From NCBI GenBank assembly GCA_965200375.1, contig OZ241353.1:3472001-3536000 (forward strand): DNA of 64,000 nt. The letters are read 5' to 3'. This stretch comes from VXYL01 sp965200375. GTDB lineage: Bacteria; Pseudomonadota; Gammaproteobacteria; Pseudomonadales; Azotimanducaceae. Position 1 is the stretch's first letter. Every line of letters starts with the position of its first letter. Below are positions 1 to 8,363 of this stretch, piece by piece. Below the pieces are notes generated by a model that was not told where the DNA came from, ran no database searches, and saw only the letters and a program-made list of their open reading frames with translations. The position numbers and the translations under genes are program-made.

Positions 1-359
1 AGCTTGCGGGGAAAGTCCGCATGGTCGATGGTCTTGCCGTTGGGGCAGTAGACGGTGGCGAAACGCAGCCCAGCGACGTCCGCCTGCACCAGACGCGCCC
101 CTTGGTCCGCCTCTCCCGGCAAGCCGCGTTCTTCCGCCTCGATGGGCGCCTTGGCGACGATCGCCACGCCGTTCCAGCCCTTCTGCCCGTGGACCAGCGC
201 CTCGTAGCCCGCCTCGCGGAAGGCACCGACGGGAAACTCCGCGTCCGTCGCCTTCAGCTCCTGCATGCCGAGCACCGTGGGCGCCCGGTCGCGCAGCCAC
301 AGCAGGATGAAGTCCAGCCGGGCGCGCAGGCCGTTGACGTTCCAGGTGGCGATGCGCAT
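1..359 (-). CDS. xthA: Exodeoxyribonuclease III (partial, cut by window edge)
   Basis: The N-terminal 119 residues of an AP endonuclease/3'-5' exonuclease of the ExoIII (EEP) family, a Mg2+-dependent DNA repair enzyme. The start MRIATWNVNGLRAR is the canonical ExoIII opening, with the metal-binding Asn, and the GMQELKA motif supplies the metal-binding Glu. A further stretch, WNGVAIVAK, matches the family's strand. The ATG at 359 is followed at once by the conserved first strand, so the start is secure. The C-terminal catalytic Asp/His motifs lie outside the window. It reads away from the small membrane protein gene at 374-847, leaving a 14-bp gap on the same strand, so the two may be cotranscribed. 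Confidence 0.93.
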   Translation of the reverse strand, partial: MRIATWNVNGLRARLDFILLWLRDRAPTVLGMQELKATDAEFPVGAFREAGYEALVHGQKGWNGVAIVAKAPIEAEERGLPGEADQGARLVQADVAGLRFATVYCPNGKTIDHADFPRK

Positions 360-373
360 GGCACAACGGCGTG

Positions 374-847
374 TCAGCCGTCCTCCCCCTTGTTGCGGAA
401 GAAGGCCGCTCCGAGCAGGCCGCCGGCGGTGGCGAAGACGCTGTAGAGCACGATCGCCCGAACGACGGTGAAGACCGCCGTCGTCAGCGTCATCGGACCT
501 AGGCCCACGAGGTCTAGCAGGAACTCCGGGACTTGGATGTCCTCGTTCATGTTCGCCAATGGGTCGGGTGCATCGCCCACGCCAAGGCCGAGCAGCTGGA
601 GGGCCACGGCAACCACGCCGCTGACGACGCCGCCGAAGACGCCGGCCAGGAGTCCCGTCACCGCGCCTTCGGCGTAGGCGTTGTCGACCGGCGCCCTGCC
701 CTTGAAGAACAGGTAGCTCGCCAGCACGCCGCCGCCGACGTAGAGGGCGCAGCAGGCCAGGTTCGCAAACTCGACGAAGGGCACGTTGGCGAGGACCCCG
801 AACACCGGGCCGGCGATCAGGGCGGCTTGAAGCTTGGCATTGTCCAT
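374..847 (-). CDS. Conserved-looking membrane protein, unknown function
   Basis: Encodes 157 residues that I do not recognise. It has about four hydrophobic segments: residues around 8-25, 28-48, 62-90 and 120-148. Gly/Ala-rich stretches such as GLLAGVFGGVVSG suggest tightly packed helices. The loop after the third segment is acidic (NMNEDIQVPEF). The protein ends with a charged tail (FRNKGEDG). The ATG at 847 has a GAGAGA-like ribosome site just upstream. The IS630 element begins about 37 bp upstream of the start, so the native promoter may have been displaced. It lies 14 bp before xthA on the same strand. A DUF4199/small integral-membrane type is possible but unproven. Confidence 0.7.
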   Translation of the reverse strand: MDNAKLQAALIAGPVFGVLANVPFVEFANLACCALYVGGGVLASYLFFKGRAPVDNAYAEGAVTGLLAGVFGGVVSGVVAVALQLLGLGVGDAPDPLANMNEDIQVPEFLLDLVGLGPMTLTTAVFTVVRAIVLYSVFATAGGLLGAAFFRNKGEDG

Positions 848-953
848 GCGCGGGTCTCTCCTTGGTTTCTTTTTTTGGTGCTCTAGTATTCCGTCAACTT
901 TGAAGTAGTGGGTTACTATGTTTCTGTTGCTGGAACTCGTCACGGAGGACGGG

Positions 954-2107
954 ATGCACAAGAGGCATGTGTTGAAGCTGTTGGCGGAGGAGCGGGAAGA
1001 GCTGGAGGGGGTGGCGAAGGGAAGGAGAGGCAATCGGAGAGTGGCGCGTTGGAAGATGGAACGCGCCCGGGCGCTGCTGCTGTGTGACCAAGGGGCCTCC
1101 GGTTCGGGATGGACCGACAAGGAGTGCGCGGAGGCGGTGGGCGCGAGCGAGAACACGATCGCCCGGTGGCGTCGGACGGCGGTGGAGGACGGGCCGCTGG
1201 CGGTGCTGCGGCGCAAGCGGCCGCCGACGCCGCCGAGGGCGCGGGCGCTGGACGGCGAAGGCGAGGCGCGGCTGGCGCAGCTGGCGTGCTCGCAAGCGCC
1301 GGACGGCCGGTCGCGCTGGACCCTGCGGCTGCTGGCGGAGCGTCTGGTGGAGTTGGATGTGGTGGAGTCGATCAGCCACGAGACGGTGCGGCAGACGCTA
1401 AAAAAAACGACTTGAAGCCGTGGCGCCGGGCGATGTGGTGCATTCCTCCGAAAGGCGACGGGCGGTTCGTGGCGCGGATGGAGGAGGTTCTGGAGGTGTA
1501 CGGGCGGCCCCGGGATCCGAAGCGTCCGGTGGTGTGCATGGACGAGCAGCCGAAGCAGCTGATCTCCGAAACGCGGGCGCCGGTCCCGATGTCTCCCGGC
1601 GCCGTGGAGCGCGTGGACCACGAGTACGTGCGCGAGGGCGTCTGCGTGGCGTGGATGTTCGTCGAGCCGCTCGGCGCGTGGCGCGGCGTGCGGGTGACCG
1701 AGCGGCGGACGGCGGCCGACTGGGCCGCGCGGATGCGGTGGCTGGTCGACCATCCGCGCTTCGCCGGCGCCGAGCGGATCACGCTGGTGTGCGACAACCT
1801 GAACACCCACGACATCGGCTCCCTGTACGACGCGTTCCCTCCCGACGAGGCGAGACGCATCGCGCGGCGGCTGGACCTGGTCTTCACCCCGGCGCACGGC
1901 AGCTGGCTGAACATGGCCGAGCCGGAACTGAGCGTCCTGACACGCCAGGCCCTCGGCGACCGCATCGCCAGCACGGAGGAGGTTCGGGTCCGAGCGCACG
2001 CTTGGGCGGAGGACAGGAACAGACGGCAAACGGGCATCGACTGGCAGTACACCGTCGACAACGCCCGCACCAAACTCAAGCGTCTCTACCCCCAAATTGA
2101 ATCGTGA
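954..2107 (+). CDS. IS630-family transposase, made by -1 frameshifting
   Basis: DDE transposase that cuts and pastes the element. The zero frame runs from the ATG at 954 (preceded by a strong GGAGGA site) to a TGA at 1413-1415; it carries winged-helix DNA-binding helices (DKECAEAVGASENTIARW). The -1 frame continues from 1406 to 2107 with the catalytic domain. Its acidic residues are visible in VVCMDEQPK, TLVCDNLNTHD and WLNMAEPELS. Slipping on A AAA AAA at 1400-1406 joins ..RQTLKK to NDLKPWRR.., giving about 384 residues, the usual size for the family. An upstream ATG at 918 is possible but lacks a ribosome site. The coordinates given span both frames. Confidence 0.9.
1400..1407 (+). promoter_or_regulatory. 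Programmed -1 frameshift slippery site
   Basis: An A8 run contains a perfect A_AAA_AAA heptamer placed in the zero frame (codons CTA AAA AAA ACG). A -1 slip gives AAA AAA AAC and enters the long downstream frame 9 nt before the zero-frame TGA. Such homopolymer sites are an established way for IS transposases to be fused. Confidence 0.8.
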
Positions 2108-2114
2108 CGGAATA

Positions 2115-2612
2115 CTAGGTCTTCCGCCAACGGCGCCGAGGCGACGGCAACGCCATCAGCGCCAGGAGCGCTACGGGAAAAGCCGCCAGCAGGCCGGTGC
2201 CGAACCGCGACGCGGCGGTGTTCGGCAGCGCCCAGTCCACCACCAGGAGCGCCGCACACGACGCCAGGCAGAGCGGCCGCACGGCCAGCCGCCTGAGGGC
2301 CTTCGGCAAGGCTGGCCAGAGCGCGAGGCCGAGCGCAAAGCCGAGGTACAGCCCCAAGCAGCGATGGCACACCGCCAGCGGCCACCCCAGCCAGTGGAAG
2401 CTGCGCTCTGGCAGCTGGTGGCAAACCGCGTGGAACAGCCATTTGAGGACGCCGGCCGAGGGCCAGCCTGCAGCCGCCAGCGGCGCCGCGGCGGCAGCCA
2501 GGGCGACGCCGGCCAGCGCGGCCAGCAGCAGCGCTGTCGCCGCGGCGTCCCGGCCCGGCCGCGACAAGGCAGCGCCGGCCTGCCCCGGCGAGTGAAGGCG
2601 TCCAACCGTCAT
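2115..2612 (-). CDS. DUF2085 family membrane protein
   Basis: A 165-residue membrane protein with the DUF2085 signature CHQLPERSF, then PLAVCHRCLGLYLGF; the paired Cys/His motifs are typical of the family. Its function is unknown, and the motif suggests metal binding. Hydrophobic helices lie near residues 22-50, 70-105 and 118-150. The ATG at 2612 (MTVGRLHS) is chosen; another ATG at 2621 adds three residues. The C-terminus (SPRRRWRKT) runs straight into the IS630 right end, and the stop codon TAG uses the CTAG target. The native C-terminus may therefore have been longer or had a different stop. Confidence 0.82.
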   Translation of the reverse strand: MTVGRLHSPGQAGAALSRPGRDAAATALLLAALAGVALAAAAAPLAAAGWPSAGVLKWLFHAVCHQLPERSFHWLGWPLAVCHRCLGLYLGFALGLALWPALPKALRRLAVRPLCLASCAALLVVDWALPNTAASRFGTGLLAAFPVALLALMALPSPRRRWRKT

Positions 2613-2701
2613 GGCTGCCATTGTAGGGCGGGCGAGCAACGGTCTGCGTCGGAAGGGCGAATTTCCTACGGTCCGGTGCGCCGAAGCCGACGTGCCGGCG
2701 G

Positions 2702-3568
2702 TCAGCGGCCGGCTTGGGGCGGGCCCAGCTGGCGGCGGAAGAACGTCGCCACTTCCTCGCCGAGGCTTGCCGTTGCCGCCGACGCCTCGTAGGCGAAGCC
2801 GTGGGGCAGGCCGGGGTAGAACAGATAATGCAGCGCACCGCCCGCGGCCTGGTACTCGCGCACCAGATCCAGCGTCATCGGCTGGGGCACGTTGGCGTCC
2901 GCGCCTGGCTGCGCCAGCAGCAGCGGCGGCAGACGCTCTGCTTCGCCCTCCCGCAGCAAGCGAGGCACGCTGGCCTGGGCCATCTGGGCCTGGTCGCGGA
3001 AGTAGCGTCGATGGCCGGCCACCAGGTCCTCGCGGCCTTGCCGGCGGGCGTAGTCGAACCTGGCCGCCGGGTCCGAAACCGGCCACAGCGCCGCCACCGC
3101 CGCGACTTGCGCCGAGACGTCCGCGTCTTCCCAGGCCGTGCCGACGCGCACCAGCGTGCCGCGATGCTCCGGCGCATCCGGCCGCAAGGCGGCCACCAGC
3201 GCCAGGTGGCCGCCCGAGGAGCTGCCGATCAAGCCGACGGCGTGCGCGTCCACGCCCAGCGCCGGCGCATTGGCGCGCGCATAGCGGACGCCGGCGGCGA
3301 CGTCCTGGACCGCGCACGGATGCCGGGCCTGGCGGCCGTCGCGGAAGTCCAGCGACAGCACCGCGAATCCCGCCGCCGCCAGCAGCTCGCACAGCACCGC
3401 TGGCGCGTGGCGGTCGCCGCGGCTCCAAGCGCCGCCATGCACCATGACCACGGCGCGGTCCGCGGCAGCGTCTCCTCCTTGGGCTCCATCGGGCCGATGC
3501 AGCTCGGCCAAGAGCTCGGCGCCAGCCGCGCGTCCGTAGGCGACGGTTTCCGTCAACGCTGCCGCCAA
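2702..3568 (-). CDS. Alpha/beta hydrolase (esterase/lipase-like)
   Basis: A serine hydrolase of the hormone-sensitive-lipase or kynurenine-formamidase-like type, about 288 residues. Visible features are the oxyanion HGGAW motif (VVMVHGGAWSRGD), the nucleophile elbow GSSSGG (LIGSSSGGHLAL), and a late GLPHGFAYE that supplies the catalytic His. The likely acid is in GADANVPQ. No ATG or GTG precedes these motifs in frame. A TTG at 3568 (LAAALTETVAYG) is the best available start, just after the stop of the MaoC gene at 3592, which implies an operon. The substrate cannot be told from sequence. Confidence 0.82.
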   Translation of the reverse strand: MAAALTETVAYGRAAGAELLAELHRPDGAQGGDAAADRAVVMVHGGAWSRGDRHAPAVLCELLAAAGFAVLSLDFRDGRQARHPCAVQDVAAGVRYARANAPALGVDAHAVGLIGSSSGGHLALVAALRPDAPEHRGTLVRVGTAWEDADVSAQVAAVAALWPVSDPAARFDYARRQGREDLVAGHRRYFRDQAQMAQASVPRLLREGEAERLPPLLLAQPGADANVPQPMTLDLVREYQAAGGALHYLFYPGLPHGFAYEASAATASLGEEVATFFRRQLGPPQAGR

Positions 3569-3591
3569 GCAGCGGCTGGCCCGGCAGCCGC

Positions 3592-4440
3592 TCAGGAAGC
3601 GACGCTGGCCTCGCCCACCAGCACCACGGTGCCGTCCGCCTTGCCGATCCACACGAAGGCGCCCTGCCGCGAGGCATCCTCCGCCAAGGCGCCGGTGGCG
3701 ACGCCATGCACGACCAGCGTGTCGTTCGGCCAAGTGGGATTGGTGAACTTCACGTTCAGCCGGCCGCTGCGCCACCAGGCGTCCCCGAAGCGTTCTTCGA
3801 GCACGTGGGCGGCGTAGGCCAGCGTCATGCGCCCGCCCACCACCACGTCCCGGAAGCCGAGCGCCTGGGAGGCGGCTTTGTCCGTGTGGTAGTTGGCGTC
3901 GCCGTGGAAGTACTCGCCGCACATCTCGAGGGTGATGGTGCGCGTCAGGCCGCCGAAGCGGCTCCCCGCCGGCACGTCGAACTTGCGGGCACCCGGCTTG
4001 CGGCGGGGATCCCGAAACGCCACTTCGCCGCCGGCGGGCTGCTCGCGCAGAAAGCTCTGGTGGTGGTGGGTGCGCACCACGGTGGCGCCGGCGGCATCCT
4101 TCACGTCCACTTCGTAGTACACCACCGAGCGGTCCCGATGGGCGTAGATGTCGCGGATGCAGCCGCTGGCGGCGTAGCTGGCGCCGGCCTGCATGGGCGC
4201 GAAGCTCTCCCAGCCCTGGCGCATCCACAGGTGGCCGACGTGGTTGGCGAAGGCGATCTCGTTGAAGTAGCCGTTCTCGGCGTCGCTCGCCACCGTGGTG
4301 GGCACCAGCCCGTCCCTGCGCGGTTCCAGCTTGAGGCCGTTGTAGTAGTCCGCCAGCGCCGCCTCCGTCACCTGGTACGGGCGTTCGCTCAGCCGCTTGC
4401 CCACTGTCGGTTCGCCTGCCGTCGCCATCGCCGCTCCCAT
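3592..4440 (-). CDS. MaoC-like hot-dog dehydratase
   Basis: A 282-residue protein with two hot-dog-like halves, as in FAS1-type or mesaconyl-CoA hydratase-like MaoC proteins. The second half has the dehydratase signature: DANYHTDKAASQALGF, then VVGGRMTLAYAAHVLEE, and NVKFTNPTWPNDTLVV near the C-terminus. The reaction is probably hydration or dehydration of an acyl-CoA. An ATG at 4440 is used, and an alternative ATG at 4428 (MATAGEPT) is equally possible. The hydrolase gene follows 23 bp downstream on the same strand. The VOC gene is divergent, starting about 90 bp away. Confidence 0.8.
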   Translation of the reverse strand: MGAAMATAGEPTVGKRLSERPYQVTEAALADYYNGLKLEPRRDGLVPTTVASDAENGYFNEIAFANHVGHLWMRQGWESFAPMQAGASYAASGCIRDIYAHRDRSVVYYEVDVKDAAGATVVRTHHHQSFLREQPAGGEVAFRDPRRKPGARKFDVPAGSRFGGLTRTITLEMCGEYFHGDANYHTDKAASQALGFRDVVVGGRMTLAYAAHVLEERFGDAWWRSGRLNVKFTNPTWPNDTLVVHGVATGALAEDASRQGAFVWIGKADGTVVLVGEASVAS

Positions 4441-4531
4441 GCCGTCCTGCCTCCGCCGAGTGCCGCCGTTGGCCGTCGAGTGTAGCCGAAGGCTGCTAAG
4501 CTCGATGGCACCGTTTCGGAGAGGTCTCGCC

Positions 4532-5002
4532 ATGCCATCGGCATCCGGGGACGGCGGCATCGGCCGTCTGGACCACATCGGCATCGCCGTCCACAGCATC
4601 GACACGGCGCGAGCGTTCTTCGAGGACGTGCTCGGCGCCCGGCACCGCCTCACCCAGGACCATGCCTCCGGCGACTTTCGGGTGGCGCTGTTCGACCTGC
4701 ACGACTTCTGCATCGAGCTTCTGGAGCCCATCAACCCGGACGGATTCCTGGCCAGGTTTCTCGCCAAGCGCGGCGAGGGCTTCCACCACCTTACCCTGCA
4801 AACGCCGGACCTCGCCAGCAAGGTGGCGGCCTTGGAGCGGCAAGGCGTGCGGGTGGTGGACAAGCACCTGGACGACCCCCAGGCGGTCGATGCGTTCATC
4901 TCCCCGAAGAGCGCCCACGGCCTGCTGATCCAGCTCGGGCAGACGCCGGGGCCGCTCAACAACCCGCCCTACTGGCAGCAGGCGGAAGCCGAGGACGGCT
5001 GA
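4532..5002 (+). CDS. VOC superfamily protein, methylmalonyl-CoA epimerase-like
   Basis: A 156-residue glyoxalase/bleomycin-resistance fold protein. LDHIGIAVHSIDTARAFFED opens the first beta-alpha-beta unit with its metal His. GEGFHHLTLQTPDL supplies the second His and HGLLIQLGQ the C-terminal strand. The closest described function is methylmalonyl-CoA epimerase, fitting the acyl-CoA setting. The ATG at 4532 has a GGAGAGGT ribosome site 7 bp upstream and is preferred over the ATG at 4505. It converges with the amidohydrolase gene; two hairpins lie between them. Confidence 0.83.
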   Translation: MPSASGDGGIGRLDHIGIAVHSIDTARAFFEDVLGARHRLTQDHASGDFRVALFDLHDFCIELLEPINPDGFLARFLAKRGEGFHHLTLQTPDLASKVAALERQGVRVVDKHLDDPQAVDAFISPKSAHGLLIQLGQTPGPLNNPPYWQQAEAEDG

Positions 5003-5057
5003 TCCGGATCGCGACCGGCACCGAAGTCCGCGCAGCAAACTCGAACGCGCACGGCAC

Positions 5058-5100
5058 CGAGTTTGCACAGCAAACTCGAATGCGCCCCGCTAGGGGCGCA
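5058..5100. terminator. Two perfect hairpins between convergent genes
   Basis: CGAGTTTGC-ACA-GCAAACTCG at 5058-5078 and TGCGCCCC-GCTA-GGGGCGCA at 5081-5100 are both perfect palindromes. They fill the space between the VOC stop (5002) and the amidohydrolase stop (5103), so they could end transcription from both sides. The 11-mer GCAAACTCGAA also occurs just upstream at about 5036. There is no T-run, so a factor-independent terminator is not certain. Confidence 0.55.
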
Positions 5101-5102
5101 CC

Positions 5103-6209
5103 CTAGCCGAGGCCGAACACCCGCACCGCATTCTCGCCAAGCACGCGGCGCCGCGCGTCCTCGTCGAGGGCCGCCACCGAGCCGCGAATCAGCGCCGGCG
5201 CGTCGAGGCGGGAATCCACATGGGGGTAGTCGCTGCCCCAGAGGATGTTGTCGCGGCCGACGAGTTCCATCATGGCGCCGATGCAGCGCTCCTCCGGTTC
5301 CGCCACGAAGTAGCAGTTGCGGCGAATGGCATCGCTCGGCTTCCCGCGAAGCGGCGAGGCGGCGCGAAAGAAGTGGAACTTCTCGTCCAGGCGGTCCATC
5401 AGGTAGGCGGCGTAGCCGCAGCCCGCCTCCACGCTCACCACCTTGAGGCGCGGCAGCCGCTCGAACAGGCCGTCGAGCACCAGGCTCGCCATCGCCGGCA
5501 GCAGCTGGCCGGTGGCGCCGAGGCCGAAGGCGAACACCGGCGAGGCGCCGCCCTCGTGCCAGGCCGCGAACGGCGCCGCGGCGCCCTCGAAGCGCACGAT
5601 CACGTGCAGGCAGCCGGGCACGTCGGCATCCTGCAAGCGCTGCCAGAGGGGATCGAAGGCCGGGTTGCCCGGGCGCTTGCCGGCCACCGTCTCCGGCGGC
5701 ACGAACAGGCCGCGAAAGCCGAGCCGCAGGCATCTGTCCAGCTCCTCGGCGGCGCCGCCCACGTCGTGCCAATTCACCACCGCCACGGGCACGACGCGAT
5801 CCGGAATCTCTTGGCTGAACTCCGCCTGCCAGGTGTTGTAGGCCCGGCAGTAGGCGCTCGCGAGTTCCACGTCTTCGGTGGGAAACGGCAGGATGCCGAT
5901 GGTGGGGAACAGCACGCCTCGGTCCACGCGCCACTCGTCCAAGAGCTCGGCCCTGGCGCGGCCGTCGTAGCTCGCCGGCGGGCAGCCGTCCATGTAGCGC
6001 ATGCCGCCGGCGAAGAGCTTGGCCCGGTCCACGTGGGCGCCGCCCAAGGCCGCCAGCACCCGGCGCAGCACCACGCGCTCGCCGATGACGAGCCGCTCCT
6101 CGCCGTCCACCACCTCGATGCGGATGGCCCGATCCCGAAACTTCGGTTCCAGGTAGCGCTGCCAGAGATCCGGCGGCTCCATGACATGGGAGTCGCAGTC
6201 CACGACCAT
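5103..6209 (-). CDS. Amidohydrolase-2 family metal-dependent hydrolase
   Basis: A 368-residue TIM-barrel amidohydrolase (PF04909 type). The start VVDCDSHVMEPPDLW carries a DxDSH variant of the HxH metal site seen in this group. KVVSVEAGCGYAAYLMDR and NILWGSDYPHVDS supply the later His/Glu and the C-terminal Asp. Relatives act as decarboxylases or C-C hydrolases on aromatic or keto acids; the substrate here is unknown. The ATG at 6209 puts the metal motif at the N-terminus as is usual, while an ORF start at 6266 would add 19 unlike residues. A second member of the same group lies at 23514-24629. Confidence 0.85.
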   Translation of the reverse strand: MVVDCDSHVMEPPDLWQRYLEPKFRDRAIRIEVVDGEERLVIGERVVLRRVLAALGGAHVDRAKLFAGGMRYMDGCPPASYDGRARAELLDEWRVDRGVLFPTIGILPFPTEDVELASAYCRAYNTWQAEFSQEIPDRVVPVAVVNWHDVGGAAEELDRCLRLGFRGLFVPPETVAGKRPGNPAFDPLWQRLQDADVPGCLHVIVRFEGAAAPFAAWHEGGASPVFAFGLGATGQLLPAMASLVLDGLFERLPRLKVVSVEAGCGYAAYLMDRLDEKFHFFRAASPLRGKPSDAIRRNCYFVAEPEERCIGAMMELVGRDNILWGSDYPHVDSRLDAPALIRGSVAALDEDARRRVLGENAVRVFGLG

Positions 6210-6319
6210 CGCGATTTGCTCCGAGCTCTGTCGGGTCAAGCATAGCCTGCCAGCCCGCTCTGCCATTGCGAGTCCCTGCGACTTCTCTTACGATGCCTTG
6301 GAGACGTGGAGTTTCAATC

Positions 6320-6808
6320 GTGAACGAGTGGCTCGCCAATCCAGTGGCTTGGGTTGCGTCCTTGTCGCTGCTGTCGGCGGTGGTGGGGGCGGCCTTCGCC
6401 TTTGGAACATGGAAGGGGAAGGTGGACTCGGATCGGGCTTCGTTCAAGGAGTTCATGAAGGAAGTTCGCGACGACATCAAGGAGATACTCGGGCGGTTGC
6501 CGTCTCCCACCGTGGCCGATGGCAGCCCGCTCCAGCTGACGGACTGCGGCAAGTCCATTTCCGAGCGCCTCGGCGCCGCCGAGCTGGCGCAGAGCCTCGC
6601 GCCGCTCCTGCAAGCGCAGGTCGAGGGGAAGACCCCCTACGAGATCCAGGAGAAGTGCTTCGACTACGTCCGCCACGAGTACGAACCGCCGAAGGACGTG
6701 GAGACACGCGTCAAGACGTGTGCCTACGACCACGGCATCAAGCGCGGTCAGGTGCTGGATGTCCTGGCGGTCGAGCTGAGGGACAGGCTGCTGGCGATGA
6801 AACCCTAA
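6320..6808 (+). CDS. Hypothetical single-pass membrane protein
   Basis: A 162-residue product not recognised. One N-terminal membrane helix (WVASLSLLSAVVGAAFAFGTW, about residues 10-30) is followed by a charged, probably helical, cytoplasmic region with a Cys pair spread over DCGK, EKCFDY and KTCAYD. The GTG at 6320 is taken as start because it places the helix at the N-terminus and has GGAG 9 bp upstream. It is divergent from the amidohydrolase and 72 bp before the TauD gene. Codon use looks native. Confidence 0.6.
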   Translation: MNEWLANPVAWVASLSLLSAVVGAAFAFGTWKGKVDSDRASFKEFMKEVRDDIKEILGRLPSPTVADGSPLQLTDCGKSISERLGAAELAQSLAPLLQAQVEGKTPYEIQEKCFDYVRHEYEPPKDVETRVKTCAYDHGIKRGQVLDVLAVELRDRLLAMKP

Positions 6809-6880
6809 CCGGCGGGCACGAGGCTTCGGCCGCCACTCCCGCGGTTGTGCCGAGCGCGCCGGTTGCGCTACAAAGAGCGC

Positions 6881-7780
6881 ATGCACCCTGTAGGCAAGCC
6901 CGCCATGTTCAACACCAAGGACGATCAGCTCGAGACGCCCCCCATCCGCACCGGCTACCGCACCTTCGAGGTGGCGCCGCTGACGCCGCACATCGGCGCC
7001 GAAGTGGCCGGCGTGGACCTGGCCGGGGCCCTCTCCAACGAATGCGCCCAGGACATCCACGACGCCTGGATGGATTGGAAGGTGCTGGTGTTCCGGGACC
7101 AGCGCCTGACGCGGGACCAGCACAAGCGCTTCGGGCGCCGGTTCGGCAAGCTGCACGTGCATCCGATGCAGCACAAGTACGGCGGCGACCCGGAGATCCT
7201 CACCGTCAAGACCACCGGCGACTCCCCCTACACCGCCGGCGACGGCTGGCACACGGACGTCACCTGCGACGAAGTGCCGCCGCTGGGCTCCATGCTGTAC
7301 GTCACCGAAACCCCGGCCTGCGGCGGCGGCGACACCCTGTTCGCGGACATGGCGCTGGCCTACCGGCTGCTTTCGCCGCCCATCCGCGAGTTCCTCGGCG
7401 GCCTGACGGCGGTCCACGACGGCGCCATACCCTACGTCGGCTCCTACAAGTCGAAGCCGCCTCCGGGGGGCTATCCCCGCAACGAACACCCGGTGGTGGT
7501 CCGCCACCCGGAGACCGGGCAGCGCATCCTGTACGTCAACCAGGGCTTCACGTCGCACATTCGCGGCCTCGCCCGGCGCGAGAGCCGGGCGGTGCTGGAC
7601 ATGCTCTACCGGCACATCGACGCCACGCCCCGGCTGTGGTGCCGCGTCTCCTGGCGGCCGAACACCCTCGCGTTCTGGGACAACCGCTGCACCCAGCACC
7701 ACGCGGTGTGGGACTACTACCCCCACAGCCGCTACGGCGAGCGCGTTTCCATCGTCGGCGATGCGAGGCCGGCGGCATGA
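6881..7780 (+). CDS. TauD/TfdA-family Fe(II)/2-oxoglutarate dioxygenase
   Basis: A 299-residue dioxygenase that would use iron and 2-oxoglutarate to hydroxylate a small substrate, taurine in the name-giving enzyme. The iron ligands are visible as WHTDVT (His124, Asp126) and TQHHAVWDY (near His274), with the 2-oxoglutarate Arg in GERVSI (Arg288). The N-terminal block IGAEVAGVDL is typical. ATG at 6881 is chosen; MFNTKDD at 6905 is a second candidate. Its stop overlaps the start of the next gene by ATGA, so the two are coupled. The substrate is not known. Confidence 0.9.
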   Translation: MHPVGKPAMFNTKDDQLETPPIRTGYRTFEVAPLTPHIGAEVAGVDLAGALSNECAQDIHDAWMDWKVLVFRDQRLTRDQHKRFGRRFGKLHVHPMQHKYGGDPEILTVKTTGDSPYTAGDGWHTDVTCDEVPPLGSMLYVTETPACGGGDTLFADMALAYRLLSPPIREFLGGLTAVHDGAIPYVGSYKSKPPPGGYPRNEHPVVVRHPETGQRILYVNQGFTSHIRGLARRESRAVLDMLYRHIDATPRLWCRVSWRPNTLAFWDNRCTQHHAVWDYYPHSRYGERVSIVGDARPAA

Positions 7781-8265
7781 TCCGCCGCCGCGCGTTCATC
7801 GCCGGCGCCGCCCTCGCTCCCGCGGCGCTCTGGCTGCCCCGGGCGCTGGCGGCGGCGACGCCGAGCCTCGAGACCTCCAAGCTCGTCTACCTGACGCCGC
7901 TCAAGAGCGACGGCGAAGAGAGCCGCTGCAAGGCGGAGATCTGGTTCGGCTACCACGCCGGGGACGTGTTCGTGGTGACGCCGCCGGAGGCCTGGCGGGC
8001 GCAGGCGGTGGCCAAGGGCTTGCGCCGCGCCCGGATGTGGGTGGGCGAGTACGGCGTCTGGACCCGCGCCGACGGGGCCTTCCGGCAAGGGCCGGAGCTC
8101 ATGGCCAGCGCCGCCATCGAGACGGATGCGGCAACCCAGGCGGCGGTGCTGGCCGCCATGGCCGGCAAGTACGCGGACGACGGCTGGTCCCGCTGGGGGC
8201 CGCGGTTCGAGGCCGGCCTCGCCGACGGCGGTCGGGTGATGATCCGCTACGCCATCGACGGCTGA
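7777..8265 (+). CDS. Tat-exported small protein, split-barrel-like
   Basis: A 162-residue protein starting with a twin-arginine signal (MIRRRAFIAGAALAPAALW, cleavage likely after ALAA near residue 25). The mature part (SKLVYLTPLKSDG then AEIWFGYHAGDVFVVTPPE) resembles the FMN/F420-binding split-barrel fold. That assignment is weak. The ATG overlaps the TauD stop by four bases, so translation is coupled and a shared periplasmic or redox role is plausible. A secreted protein gene follows. Confidence 0.65.
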   Translation: MIRRRAFIAGAALAPAALWLPRALAAATPSLETSKLVYLTPLKSDGEESRCKAEIWFGYHAGDVFVVTPPEAWRAQAVAKGLRRARMWVGEYGVWTRADGAFRQGPELMASAAIETDAATQAAVLAAMAGKYADDGWSRWGPRFEAGLADGGRVMIRYAIDG

Positions 8266-8363
8266 GGGCCTTGGCGTCGAGCCGCCCGCGCCCTGCCCGC
8301 TCCAAGGCGGCAGCAAGGCGGCGCCCCGGCCACGGCGCGACGACGAGGGCGCTGGCGGGCCGG

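Larger units (their letters stand above)
884..2117 (+). mobile_element. IS630-family insertion sequence (intact)
   Basis: A complete element of about 1.23 kb. The left end reads CTAGTATTCCGTCA (from 883) and the right end reads its exact reverse complement TGACGGAATACTAG (ending 2118), a perfect 14-bp terminal inverted repeat counting the target bases. Both ends sit in CTAG, in keeping with IS630/Tc1-mariner elements, which insert at TA and duplicate it. One transposase is encoded, joined by a -1 frameshift site. The element separates the membrane-protein gene at 374-847 from the DUF2085 gene, whose TAG stop codon is formed by the right junction. Confidence 0.92.
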
